Part shown: positions 7,205 through 15,617 of the stretch, piece by piece
Numbering within the stretch: position 1 is the first letter of the stretch
Layout of the letters: each line of letters starts with the position of its first letter
Assembly: GCA_046292445.1 (NCBI GenBank)
Contig: JBKBQT010000003.1
Coordinates: 1 to 64,000 of the forward strand
Direction: 5' to 3'
DNA: 64,000 bases
Source of the DNA: CALIZF01 sp046292445
GTDB lineage: Bacteria > Pseudomonadota > Alphaproteobacteria > Rhodobacterales > Rhodobacteraceae
The notes under the pieces: generated by a model
What the model was told of the DNA's origin: nothing
Seen by the model: the letters and a program-made list of their open reading frames with translations, nothing else
The model's database searches: none
Program-made: the position numbers and the translations under genes

Positions 7205-8827
7205 ATGAGACAGTTCATCAATTCCCGGGAAACCCTAGTCACCGAGGCGATCGACGGGCTTTTGCGCACCGCGTCGGGGCGGCTCGCGCGGCTGGACGGC
7301 TATCCGCATATCAAGGTCGTCGTCCGCACCGACTGGGACCGCTCGAAGGTCGCGCTCGTCTCGGGCGGCGGATCGGGGCACGAGCCGAGCCATGCCGGGT
7401 TCGTCGGCCGCGGCATGCTGACCGCCGCCGTCTGCGGCGAGGTGTTCGCCTCGCCTTCGGTCGATGCGGTGCTGGCGGGCATCCTAGCGGTGACCGGCAA
7501 GGCGGGGTGCCTGCTGATCGTCAAGAACTATACCGGCGACCGGCTCAACTTCGGGCTGGCTGCCGAGCGGGCGCGGGCGCAGGGCCTCAAGGTCGCGATG
7601 GTGGTGGTGGACGACGACGTGGCGCTGCCCGATCTGCCGCAGGCGCGCGGGGTAGCGGGGACGCTCTTCGTGCACAAGATCATCGGTGCGCTGGCCGAAG
7701 AGGGGATGGACCTCGACCGGCTGGCGGCCGAGGCGCGGCGGATCATCGGCGGCGTCGTGTCGATCGGCATGTCGCTCGATACCTGCACGGTTCCCGGCTC
7801 GCCCAAGGAGGACCGGATCCCGCCGGGCAAGGCCGAGCTCGGCCTCGGGATCCATGGCGAACCCGGCGTGCAGCAGGTCGATTTTTCCTCGGCCCGCGAT
7901 GCGATGGACAGGGTCGCCGAACGCCTCGCCGCGGCCATCGGCCCGGGGCCGCATGTCGCGCTTCTCAACAACCTCGGCGCGACGACCGCGCTCGAGATGG
8001 CGGTGCTGGCCGAGGAACTCATGCGCTCGCGCCTCGGGCCGCAGGTGCGCTGGATGGTGGGGCCGGCGGCGCTGATGACCTCGCTCGACATGCACGGGTT
8101 TTCGGTCTCGCTGCTGCCTGCGACCCCGGCGGACGAAGCGGCGCTGCAGGCGCCGGTGGCGCCCGCAGCCTGGCCGGGCTGCCGGCCGGTGGGCGAGATC
8201 GTGGTCCACCCCCTGCCCGACGGGCTGACGCCGATCCGGCCGCTGCCCTCGCGCCACGATCCGACGCGGGCGCTCGTCGAGCGCTGCTGCGCGGCGCTGA
8301 TCGCGGCCGAGGCCGATCTCAACGCGCTCGACGCCAAGTCCGGCGACGGCGACACGGGCAGCACGATGGCGACCGCGGCGCGCGCATTGCTCAAGGCGAT
8401 GGACCGGCTGCCGCTGGCCGATCAGACGCAACTCTACCGCGCCATCGGGGTCGAGCTGAGCCAGACGATGGGCGGATCCTCCGGCGTGCTGCTGGCGATC
8501 TTTTTCGCTGCGGCCGGCGATGCCTCGGCGGCGGGTGCGGGCGCGATCGAGGCGCTGCGGGCGGGGCTCGACCGGGTGCAGCAGGTAGGCGGCGCCGGGC
8601 CCGGCGACCGCACGATGATCGACGCCCTCGCCCCGGCGCTGGCCGCCCTCGCGGGCGGGTTGCCCGCCGCCGCGGCGGCGGCGCGGACGGGTGCCGACGC
8701 GACGGCGCAGATCCCCCGTGCCCGCGCCGGCCGTGCCAGCTATCTCGCATCCGCGAGCATCCTCGGCCACAACGACCCCGGCGCCGAGGCGGTGGCGCGG
8801 CTGTTCGAGGGGCTGGCCGGGCACTGA
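7205..8827 (+). CDS. dhaKL: ATP-dependent dihydroxyacetone kinase, DhaK-DhaL fusion
   Basis: 540 aa single-chain kinase. The N-terminal DhaK domain (about 1-335) has the substrate loop GGGSGHEPSHAG at 53-64. Its GIHGEPG motif contains His217, equivalent to the histidine that binds dihydroxyacetone covalently in the family. The C-terminal DhaL domain (about 350-540) has the Mg-ATP motif 'SGDGDTGSTM' at 379-388 and 'GGSSGVLLAIFF'. It would phosphorylate dihydroxyacetone, or a similar short ketose, to the triose phosphate. ATG 7205 follows GAGGAGAAGGG. A much earlier in-frame ATG lies inside the ATPase gene and is not credible. As the last gene of the operon, it suggests that the imported sugar or polyol yields a kinase substrate directly or after one oxidation. 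Confidence 0.9.
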   Translation: MRQFINSRETLVTEAIDGLLRTASGRLARLDGYPHIKVVVRTDWDRSKVALVSGGGSGHEPSHAGFVGRGMLTAAVCGEVFASPSVDAVLAGILAVTGKAGCLLIVKNYTGDRLNFGLAAERARAQGLKVAMVVVDDDVALPDLPQARGVAGTLFVHKIIGALAEEGMDLDRLAAEARRIIGGVVSIGMSLDTCTVPGSPKEDRIPPGKAELGLGIHGEPGVQQVDFSSARDAMDRVAERLAAAIGPGPHVALLNNLGATTALEMAVLAEELMRSRLGPQVRWMVGPAALMTSLDMHGFSVSLLPATPADEAALQAPVAPAAWPGCRPVGEIVVHPLPDGLTPIRPLPSRHDPTRALVERCCAALIAAEADLNALDAKSGDGDTGSTMATAARALLKAMDRLPLADQTQLYRAIGVELSQTMGGSSGVLLAIFFAAAGDASAAGAGAIEALRAGLDRVQQVGGAGPGDRTMIDALAPALAALAGGLPAAAAAARTGADATAQIPRARAGRASYLASASILGHNDPGAEAVARLFEGLAGH

Positions 8828-8911
8828 CGGCGGGGGCCGCTCTGGCCCGGATGGCCCGCGCCGGTCGGCGGCAGCGGTCGAAGCGACGGCATAGCCGGGC
8901 GGCGCGGGCGG

Positions 8912-10057
8912 TCAGCGCGGCGGAATGTCCCCCTCGGCCCGCAAGCTGTGGAACGCGGCGACGAAGGCCGCGAGCCGGCCCGCCGCAATCGCCTCGCGCA
9001 GGCCCGCCATCAGCGTCTGATAGTAATGGAGGTTGTGCCAGGTCAGCAGCATGGACCCGATGATCTCGTCCGACCGCACCACATGGTGCAGGTAGGCGCG
9101 CGAATAGCCGCGGCAGCAGGGGCAGGTGCAGCCTTCCTCGAGCGGCCGGGGATCGTCGGCATGGCGCGCGTTGCGCAGGTTGACCGGCCCGCGCGCCGTC
9201 CAGCCCTGCCCCGTGCGGCCCGAGCGCGAAGGGAGGACACAATCCATCATGTCGATCCCGCGTTCCACCGCGCCGACGATATCGTCCGGCTTGCCCACAC
9301 CCATCAGATAGCGCGGCTTGTCCTCGGGCAGCATCGCGGGGGCATAGTCGAGGACCGAGAACATCATGTCCTGCCCCTCGCCCACCGCAAGCCCGCCGAC
9401 CGCGTAGCCGTCGAAGCCGATCCGCACCAGTTTCTCGGCGCTTTCGGCCCGCAGGTCGGGGTAGATGCTGCCCTGCTGGATCCCGAAGAGCGCATGGCCG
9501 GGCCGGTCCCCGAAGGCATCGCGCGACCGCGCGGCCCAGCGCATCGACAGCGCCATCGAGGCCGCCGCAGTGCCCTCATCGGCCGGATAGGGCGTGCATT
9601 CGTCAAAGGCCATCACGATGTCCGACCCCAGCAGGCGCTGGATTTCCATCGAGGTCTCGGGGCTCAGAAGGTGCTTGGACCCGTCGATATGCGAGGAAAA
9701 GCGCACCCCCTCCTCGCTGAGCCGGCGCAGGGCTGCAAGGCTCATGACCTGATAGCCCCCGCTGTCGGTCAGGATCGGCCGGTCCCAGTTCATGAACCGG
9801 TGCAACCCGCCGAGCCGCGCGATGCGCTCCGCGCCGGGCCGCAGCATCAGGTGATAGGTATTGCCCAGCAGGATGTCGGCCCCGGTCGCCGCGACGCTGT
9901 CGGGCAGCATCGCCTTGACCGTCGCAGCCGTGCCGACGGGCATGAAGGCGGGCGTTCGGATCGTGCCGCGCGGCGTGGCGATCGCCCCCGTCCGCGCCGC
10001 CCCGTCGCGCGCCGTCACCGCAAAGCCGAACCCCGCGCCGCCCATGTCCCGCCCCAT
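8912..10057 (-). CDS. tgt: queuine tRNA-ribosyltransferase
   Basis: 381 aa. It exchanges guanine for the queuosine precursor preQ1 at position 34 of GUN-anticodon tRNAs. The N-terminal half shows 'ATPRGTIRTPAFMPVGT', 'LLGNTYHLMLRPG', 'ILTDSGGYQVMSL' and 'HIDGSKHLLSPE'. The nucleophile region is 'GIDMMDCVLPSRSGRTG' and the 'GGLAVGEG' loop is present. The zinc site follows as 'CTCPCCRGYSRAYLHH'. Length is normal for the bacterial enzyme. I chose ATG 10057 over the in-frame ATG 10045 because a G-rich ribosome-binding stretch lies about 7 bases upstream of the former. It is convergent with the kinase gene and divergent from the RTX protease. Confidence 0.95.
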   Translation of the reverse strand: MGRDMGGAGFGFAVTARDGAARTGAIATPRGTIRTPAFMPVGTAATVKAMLPDSVAATGADILLGNTYHLMLRPGAERIARLGGLHRFMNWDRPILTDSGGYQVMSLAALRRLSEEGVRFSSHIDGSKHLLSPETSMEIQRLLGSDIVMAFDECTPYPADEGTAAASMALSMRWAARSRDAFGDRPGHALFGIQQGSIYPDLRAESAEKLVRIGFDGYAVGGLAVGEGQDMMFSVLDYAPAMLPEDKPRYLMGVGKPDDIVGAVERGIDMMDCVLPSRSGRTGQGWTARGPVNLRNARHADDPRPLEEGCTCPCCRGYSRAYLHHVVRSDEIIGSMLLTWHNLHYYQTLMAGLREAIAAGRLAAFVAAFHSLRAEGDIPPR

Positions 10058-10185
10058 CGCATCGCCCCCCTGCCCCGCTATTGCACGGCGCGGGCCAAGT
10101 CGAGGGTTGGCAGGACCGTGGTTTCGCGTTTACCTTTGCGTCACTCGCGCTGCCCCGGCGCGCGCCTGGACCGGAGGATGCCGCG

Positions 10186-12792
10186 ATGTGCTCCATCTGC
10201 CACCAGTTCCGTCCCTATGATCCGCAATGCCCCTATGAGGCGGCCGTGGCGGCCGAGGCTGCGCTCCTGGCCGAGCGGCTCGCGCATCTCGAACGCATCG
10301 GCGTCGACTTTGCCGATGCCGCGACGCTTCTTGCCGGGCCGGTCACCGCCGATCGGGTGATCGACCCCTGGATCGGTGTCGGCTTTCCTGAAAGCGATCC
10401 GACGGGCTTTGCCCCGTTCTTCGACATTCCGTCCGGCCCGAGCACGCAGGTGACGCTCGGCGTCGGCCAGCGGCTGAACGCCGAGATCTCGTTTCCGAAC
10501 GATACCGACTGGTTCCGGTTGCAGCTCGTTCAGGGCCAGACCTACCAGATCAGCATGGTGTCGCTGCCATTCTTCGGCACCGGCGACCCGATGCTGTTCC
10601 TCTTTGACAACAACGCCAACCTGCTGACATCGGACGACAATTCAGGCGGCGGGGTCAATGCGCTGCTCACCATCACGGCGACGCGGACGGGCCTTTACTT
10701 TGTCGGCGCGACCGGGTTCGGTGGCGGCGGAAACACCACCGGATCCTACCAGATCGCACTGAGCCAGGTGAATTTCTCGGCCGACCGGGTCGGCGACACG
10801 AATGCGACCGCCGGATCGGTCCGGGTCAACGGCGAGGTGTTCGGCACCATCGACTTCATCGGCGACGTGGACCGCTATGCGGTGCAGTTCGAGAAGGGCA
10901 AGAGCTATTACGTCGTGCTCGACGCCGCAGCGCTGAGCTTCACTCCGCTCAGCGATCCCAAGGTGCAGATCGTCGATGCCCAGGGCCGCGTGATCGCCGA
11001 GAACGACGACAACGGCATCACCAAGAACTCCTTCATCGCCTTCGACATCGAACGCAGCGGCACCTACTACGTCCGCGCGATGGGTTCGGGCGTTGCGACG
11101 GGCGACTTTCGCCTTGCGGTGGTCGAGCTCAAGCCGCCGCCCGAGCCCGATCTTCTGTCGGGCGTCGATTGGGGGGTGAAGTTCAACAAGAGCACGATCC
11201 GCTACTACTTCGCCGACATCAACGAACAGGTGATGAACGAGACGACGGACAGCCGCTGGTCCGCCTACGAAAAACAGCAGGCCGCTGCGGCGCTGAACGA
11301 ATTCGCCAAGCTCGCCCCGCTGTCCTTCGTCGAGGTCACGAACCGTTCCAATGCCGATTTCGTCTTCGGCAAGGGCTTTCTCGACAGCAGCCTGAGCGGC
11401 AAGATGGCGCCGCAGGATCCGGCCTTCGGCGGGATCCAGGGCCAGGGCTGGTTCAACACCAACGCGCGCTTCTGGTCTGACGAGGCGGGCGGGCTGCTCG
11501 AGCGCGGCGCGTATGGGTATTCGAACTTCGTTCACGAATTCGGACACGGGCTCGGCCTGGCGCATCCGCATGACGACGGCGGCGGGAATTCCGAGATCTT
11601 TCCGGGTGTGCGCGGGTCGGGCGACTTCGGCCAGCTCGGGCTGAACCAGGAAGTCTTCACCGTGATGTCCTACAACAAGGGCTGGCAGAGCGGCCCGGCG
11701 GGCGGGTCGAACACCAACAGCTTCGGCATCGTCAAGGGCCCCATGGCGCTCGACATCGCGGTGATCCAGCGCAAATACGGCGCCAACATGGCGCATGCCA
11801 CGGGCAACGACACCTATGTGCTGCCGACGACAAACGGCCGCGGGACCGGTTACGAGGCGATCTGGGATGCGGGCGGCAACGACACGATCCGCCACAACGG
11901 CAGCGCCGTGGCGACGATCGACCTGCGCGCCGCGACGCTGCGGTTCGAGGAAGGCGGCGGCGGTTTCGTAAGCTTTGTCGCCGGTATCTTCGGCGGCTTC
12001 ACGATCGCGAACGGCGTGGTGATCGAGAATGCGGTGGGCGGCTCGGGCGCCGATGCGATCACGGGCAACAATGCCGCCAACCGGCTGCAGGGGGGGCGCG
12101 GCGACGACACGATCAGCGGGCTCGGCGGGAACGACACGATCCTCGGCGGGCCGGGCAATGATGTGCTGAACGGTGGCGGGGGCAATGACGTCATCCGCGG
12201 CGGCGGCGGGCGCGACCGGATCGACGGCGGCGCGGGGAACGATACCCTGTCTGGCAACGGCGGCAACGACCGGTTGGTCGGCGGGACGGGAAACGACCGG
12301 CTCGACGGCGGCGGCGGCAACGACACGTTGCGCGGCGGGGCGGGCGATGACACGCTGAACGGCGGCGCAGGCGATGACCTGCTCCAGGGCGATGCCGGCA
12401 ACGACCGGCTGTCGGGCGGCGCGGGGAATGATACGCTGGTGGGCGGCGCCGGGCGCGACGTGCTCGACGGCGGGGCGGGGGCCGATGTGCTGACGGGTGG
12501 CGCGGGGCGCGACACCTTCGTGTGGCGGACCGTCGAGCATATCGGCCGCGGCGCGGACCGCGACCGCATCACCGATTTCGAGACCGGGGTGGACCGGATC
12601 GACCTGTCGGCGCTCGGCCTGACCTTCATCGGCACCGACGCCTTCACCGGCGCGGGCGCCGAGTTGCGGTTCAATGCCGCCGCCGGCACGGGCCAGCTGC
12701 AGATCGACGCCTCGGGCAACCGGGCGCCCGATGGGGTGCTGATCCTGACGGGACTCGCGACCTTCGACGCGGGCGACCTCATTCTTGCCTGA
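10186..12792 (+). CDS. serralysin-like M10 metalloprotease with PPC domains and RTX repeats
   Basis: 868 aa, start ATG 10186 with GGAGG 8 bases upstream. There is no Sec signal peptide; the N-terminus is 'MCSICHQFRPYDPQCPYE', with three cysteines. Two pre-peptidase C-terminal (PPC) type beta domains follow (about 85-190 and 200-315). The M10 protease domain comes next, with zinc motif H450-E-F-G-H454-x5-H460 and Met-turn 'VMSYN'. It also has 'MALDIAVIQRKYG', typical of serralysins. From about 619 to 780 there are roughly 15 glycine-aspartate RTX nonapeptides, then a C-terminal beta region ending 'FDAGDLILA'. This is the layout of a protein exported in one step by a type I secretion system. 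No such system is encoded in the window. Confidence 0.9.
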   Translation: MCSICHQFRPYDPQCPYEAAVAAEAALLAERLAHLERIGVDFADAATLLAGPVTADRVIDPWIGVGFPESDPTGFAPFFDIPSGPSTQVTLGVGQRLNAEISFPNDTDWFRLQLVQGQTYQISMVSLPFFGTGDPMLFLFDNNANLLTSDDNSGGGVNALLTITATRTGLYFVGATGFGGGGNTTGSYQIALSQVNFSADRVGDTNATAGSVRVNGEVFGTIDFIGDVDRYAVQFEKGKSYYVVLDAAALSFTPLSDPKVQIVDAQGRVIAENDDNGITKNSFIAFDIERSGTYYVRAMGSGVATGDFRLAVVELKPPPEPDLLSGVDWGVKFNKSTIRYYFADINEQVMNETTDSRWSAYEKQQAAAALNEFAKLAPLSFVEVTNRSNADFVFGKGFLDSSLSGKMAPQDPAFGGIQGQGWFNTNARFWSDEAGGLLERGAYGYSNFVHEFGHGLGLAHPHDDGGGNSEIFPGVRGSGDFGQLGLNQEVFTVMSYNKGWQSGPAGGSNTNSFGIVKGPMALDIAVIQRKYGANMAHATGNDTYVLPTTNGRGTGYEAIWDAGGNDTIRHNGSAVATIDLRAATLRFEEGGGGFVSFVAGIFGGFTIANGVVIENAVGGSGADAITGNNAANRLQGGRGDDTISGLGGNDTILGGPGNDVLNGGGGNDVIRGGGGRDRIDGGAGNDTLSGNGGNDRLVGGTGNDRLDGGGGNDTLRGGAGDDTLNGGAGDDLLQGDAGNDRLSGGAGNDTLVGGAGRDVLDGGAGADVLTGGAGRDTFVWRTVEHIGRGADRDRITDFETGVDRIDLSALGLTFIGTDAFTGAGAELRFNAAAGTGQLQIDASGNRAPDGVLILTGLATFDAGDLILA

Positions 12793-12859
12793 TCGGGGAG
12801 TTATGCCTTGACTGCGCGCCCGCGTGCGGCAGGGTGCCCGCAGCAATGGAGTCAAAGTC

Positions 12860-13813
12860 ATGTTGAAAGTTCGTTTTCCGGGCAACAGCCCGAGCTCGCC
12901 GGCGGCCTTCTACGACGCGATCGAGCAGCTCATCTTCGACACCACGGTCAGCAACGCGACCGCCGGCGGTTTCACCGCCACCTCCGGCACGACCGTGTTC
13001 AGCGTGACGGGCACCGGCCTGACCTATGCCAGCCTTCCGGGCCTCGGGCTGGTGCCCGATGGCGGCACTGCGACCTCGGTCGTGATGTCCCGCGGCGGCG
13101 TGCCGGTGCTCGAGGTGACCGGCCCGGTGTCGATGGCCGCCGTCTTTGCAGGCGGTATCGCAGAGCGGACCGGCTCTGACCGCAGCGCGCTCGAGCGGTT
13201 CTTTGCCAGCTTCGACTACGACTATCGCGGCAAGGACAATTCCGACATCTTCCTGCCCAACACCCGCAGCGGCGACAACGTTCTGCTCGACCCGCTCGGC
13301 AACGACCGGATCGTCCTTGCTGGCGGCAACGATGCCGTCACCGGCGGGTCGGGCGACGACACGGTGCGCGGCGGCGCCGGGGCCGACACGCTCTGGGGCG
13401 AGCGGGGCGACGACAGGCTCTTCGGCGACGGCGGCGACGACATCCTCTTTGGCGGGGCGGGGCGCGACCGGCTGTTCGGCGGCGGCGGCCGGGACGAGCT
13501 GCGCGGCGGCACGGGGGTCGATACGCTGACGGGCGGCGCCGGCGCGGACGCCTTCGTCCTCGAGGTGACGCGCGGTGCGGTCGAGACTGACCGGGTGACC
13601 GATTTCCTGCGCGGGACCGATGTGGTGCGCTACTATGGCGATGCGCAGTTCACCGGCGGGCGGTTCCGCGGCAATGACGGCGACATCCGCTTCATCGTCA
13701 AGAACGGCAATGGCCTGCTGCAGATCGACACCAACGGCGACCGCAAGGCGGATGCCGGCCTCATGCTCGTCGGGGTCACGGCCTTTTCGGCCGGCGATAT
13801 CGAAATCCTCTGA
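12860..13813 (+). CDS. RTX calcium-binding protein without enzyme domain
   Basis: 317 aa, ATG 12860 with GGAG 8 bases upstream and 67 bases after the protease stop. Residues 1-125 form an unrecognised domain rich in Thr/Gly/Val. About nine RTX nonapeptide repeats run from about 150 to 245 ('GNDRIVLAGGNDAV', 'GGAGADTLWG' and similar). The C-terminal cap ends 'FSAGDIEIL' and closely resembles the end of the protease upstream. The shared end suggests both use the same type I exporter. Its role, perhaps as a surface or matrix component, cannot be deduced. Confidence 0.85.
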   Translation: MLKVRFPGNSPSSPAAFYDAIEQLIFDTTVSNATAGGFTATSGTTVFSVTGTGLTYASLPGLGLVPDGGTATSVVMSRGGVPVLEVTGPVSMAAVFAGGIAERTGSDRSALERFFASFDYDYRGKDNSDIFLPNTRSGDNVLLDPLGNDRIVLAGGNDAVTGGSGDDTVRGGAGADTLWGERGDDRLFGDGGDDILFGGAGRDRLFGGGGRDELRGGTGVDTLTGGAGADAFVLEVTRGAVETDRVTDFLRGTDVVRYYGDAQFTGGRFRGNDGDIRFIVKNGNGLLQIDTNGDRKADAGLMLVGVTAFSAGDIEIL

Positions 13814-13943
13814 CATCGCCCCCGGTGGTCGCGGCGGGTGCGCCGCGGCTACTGGACGTCACCCTCCGCATTCCTTATATCTTCGGTCAGGAAAGCCGCG
13901 CGGCCCGCGCCGCGAGCCCGGCGCGAGCACGAGGGCCTGACCG

Positions 13944-14309
13944 ATGAACACGCAGACGACCGACCGCATCGAGGGCACACCGCTCATCCGTCCCTCGACG
14001 ACCGACCATCCGCTCTATGACTCGGTCGTCGAGGCGTGCCGGACGGTATTCGACCCCGAGATCCCGGTGAACATCTTCGACCTCGGGCTTGTCTACACCA
14101 TCGAGATCGACGCCGAGAACGCCGTGGACATCACGATGACCCTGACCGCGCCCGGCTGCCCCGTGGCCGGCGAGATGCCCGGCTGGGTGGCGAGTGCGGT
14201 GGAACCCCTGCCGGGTGTCAAGCAGGTGGACGTGCACATGACCTTCGATCCGCCCTGGGGGATGGACATGATGAGCGACGAAGCCCGGCTCGAACTCGGG
14301 TTCATGTGA
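13944..14309 (+). CDS. sufT: SufT-like (MIP18/DUF59) Fe-S assembly factor
   Basis: 121 aa. The core is the MIP18/DUF59 fold: 'FDPEIPVNIFDLGLVYTIEI', then 'MTLTAPGCPVAGEMPGWVASAVEPLPGV' and 'MTFDPPWGMDMMSDEARLELGF'. The conserved cysteine sits in 'APGCP'. In bacteria such proteins help mature Fe-S proteins through the SUF pathway. The next gene, 12 bases away, is an A-type Fe-S carrier, which supports that role. The symbol is by family resemblance; PaaD-like proteins share the fold but carry extra C-terminal cysteines not seen here. Confidence 0.85.
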   Translation: MNTQTTDRIEGTPLIRPSTTDHPLYDSVVEACRTVFDPEIPVNIFDLGLVYTIEIDAENAVDITMTLTAPGCPVAGEMPGWVASAVEPLPGVKQVDVHMTFDPPWGMDMMSDEARLELGFM

Positions 14310-14321
14310 AGGATCGAGGAC

Positions 14322-14681
14322 ATGTTCGGCATCCCCGGAAAACAGGCCGTCACCCTGACCCCCGCCGCCGTCCGCCAGATCGCGCGGCTGATGGAACGGG
14401 ACGGGCGCGCGGGCCTGCGGATCGGCGTCAAGAAGGGCGGCTGCGCGGGCATGGAATACACGATGGAATTCGCCGATACGGTGAATCCGCTCGACGCCGT
14501 GGTGGACCAGGACGGCGCCCGGGTGATGATCGCGCCGATGGCGCAGATGTTCCTGATCGGCACCGAGATCGATTACGAGACGACGCTGCTTGAATCGAAG
14601 TTCACCTTCCGCAATCCGAACGTGGCCGAGGCCTGCGGCTGCGGCGAATCGATCAAGTTCAAGGACGTGCCCGCCACCTGA
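14322..14681 (+). CDS. A-type Fe-S carrier (IscA/SufA/HesB family)
   Basis: 119 aa. The three conserved cysteines of the family are present: one in 'KKGGCAGMEY' and two in 'EACGCGES' near the C-terminus. It starts 'TLTPAAVRQIARLM', as HesB/IscA proteins do, so it should carry and hand over Fe-S clusters. It is co-oriented with the SufT-like gene 12 bases upstream and likely in the same transcript. I leave the symbol empty because SufA, IscA and ErpA cannot be told apart without a tree. Confidence 0.9.
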   Translation: MFGIPGKQAVTLTPAAVRQIARLMERDGRAGLRIGVKKGGCAGMEYTMEFADTVNPLDAVVDQDGARVMIAPMAQMFLIGTEIDYETTLLESKFTFRNPNVAEACGCGESIKFKDVPAT

Positions 14682-14792
14682 CGGCCGGGTGGTGCAGGCC
14701 GGCAACGTCCGGCGCGCGCCTGATACCGGCCCCCGTTCCACGGGCGCCCGCTATCGCCTAGAGCCTGCTGGGATCGGCGGCGGGAGGTTCGA

Positions 14793-15536
14793 ATGGCGCG
14801 GAAACTGGCAGCGGGCAACTGGAAGATGAACGGCACCGGCGCCGCGCTCGCCGAGGTGACGGCACTACTGTCCGAACCGCTGCCGGCCGATGTGACCGTC
14901 CTGCTCTGCCCCCCGGCCACGCTTCTGCACCGGATGGCGGGGCTGGCGGCGGGGCGCATCGCGCTCGGCGGGCAGGATTGCCACGCGAAAGCCGCCGGCG
15001 CCCATACGGGCGATATCGCGGCGGCGATGCTGGCCGATGCCGGGGCGAGCCATGTCATCCTCGGCCATTCCGAGCGGCGCAGCGACCATGGCGAAACCGA
15101 TGCGGTGGTCGCGGCCAAGGCGCGCGCGGCGCTTGCCGCCGGCCTCGTCCCCGTGATCTGCCTCGGCGAGACGCTGGCGGAGCGCGAGGCGGGCGAGACG
15201 CTCGCCGTGGTCGCCCGCCAACTCGCCGGGTCGCTGCCCGATGGGGCACATCCCGACCGGATCGTCATCGCCTATGAGCCCGTCTGGGCCATTGGCACCG
15301 GCCGCACCCCGACCGAGGCGCAGATCGCCGAGGTCCATGCCGCCCTGCGCCGCGCCCTCGTCGGCCGCTTCGGACCGGGCGCCGCCGAGACCGCGCTGCT
15401 TTACGGCGGATCGGTCAAGCCGGCCAATGCCGCCGCGATCTTTGCCCTGCCCGAGGTCGATGGCGCCCTCGTCGGCGGCGCGTCCCTGACCGCCGCAGAG
15501 TTCCGCCCCATCATCGCCGCCCTTGCAGCGGCGTGA
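14793..15536 (+). CDS. tpiA: triosephosphate isomerase
   Basis: 247 aa TIM barrel that interconverts dihydroxyacetone phosphate and glyceraldehyde 3-phosphate. The catalytic elements are clear: 'AAGNWKMNG' with Asn/Lys near the start, the electrophilic His in 'VILGHSERR', the catalytic Glu in 'IAYEPVWAIGTG' with the flexible loop, and the phosphate loop 'LYGGSVKPAN' plus 'GALVGGASL'. Length is typical. It stands alone between the Fe-S carrier and a GMC oxidoreductase with 111 bases upstream. It would receive the product of the dihydroxyacetone kinase at 7205-8827. Confidence 0.97.
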   Translation: MARKLAAGNWKMNGTGAALAEVTALLSEPLPADVTVLLCPPATLLHRMAGLAAGRIALGGQDCHAKAAGAHTGDIAAAMLADAGASHVILGHSERRSDHGETDAVVAAKARAALAAGLVPVICLGETLAEREAGETLAVVARQLAGSLPDGAHPDRIVIAYEPVWAIGTGRTPTEAQIAEVHAALRRALVGRFGPGAAETALLYGGSVKPANAAAIFALPEVDGALVGGASLTAAEFRPIIAALAAA

Positions 15537-15617
15537 CACCCGCCAACTGGCGCAGGTGGAGCATCCGCGGCTACATTCGGATCCATGGCGCGGCCGCAGG
15601 TGCCGAGGGGGGGCGGG

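Noticed and set aside
12040..13560. Regular repeats as a CRISPR or satellite array
   Set aside because: The periodicity is 27 bp in frame and encodes RTX nonapeptides in two proteins.
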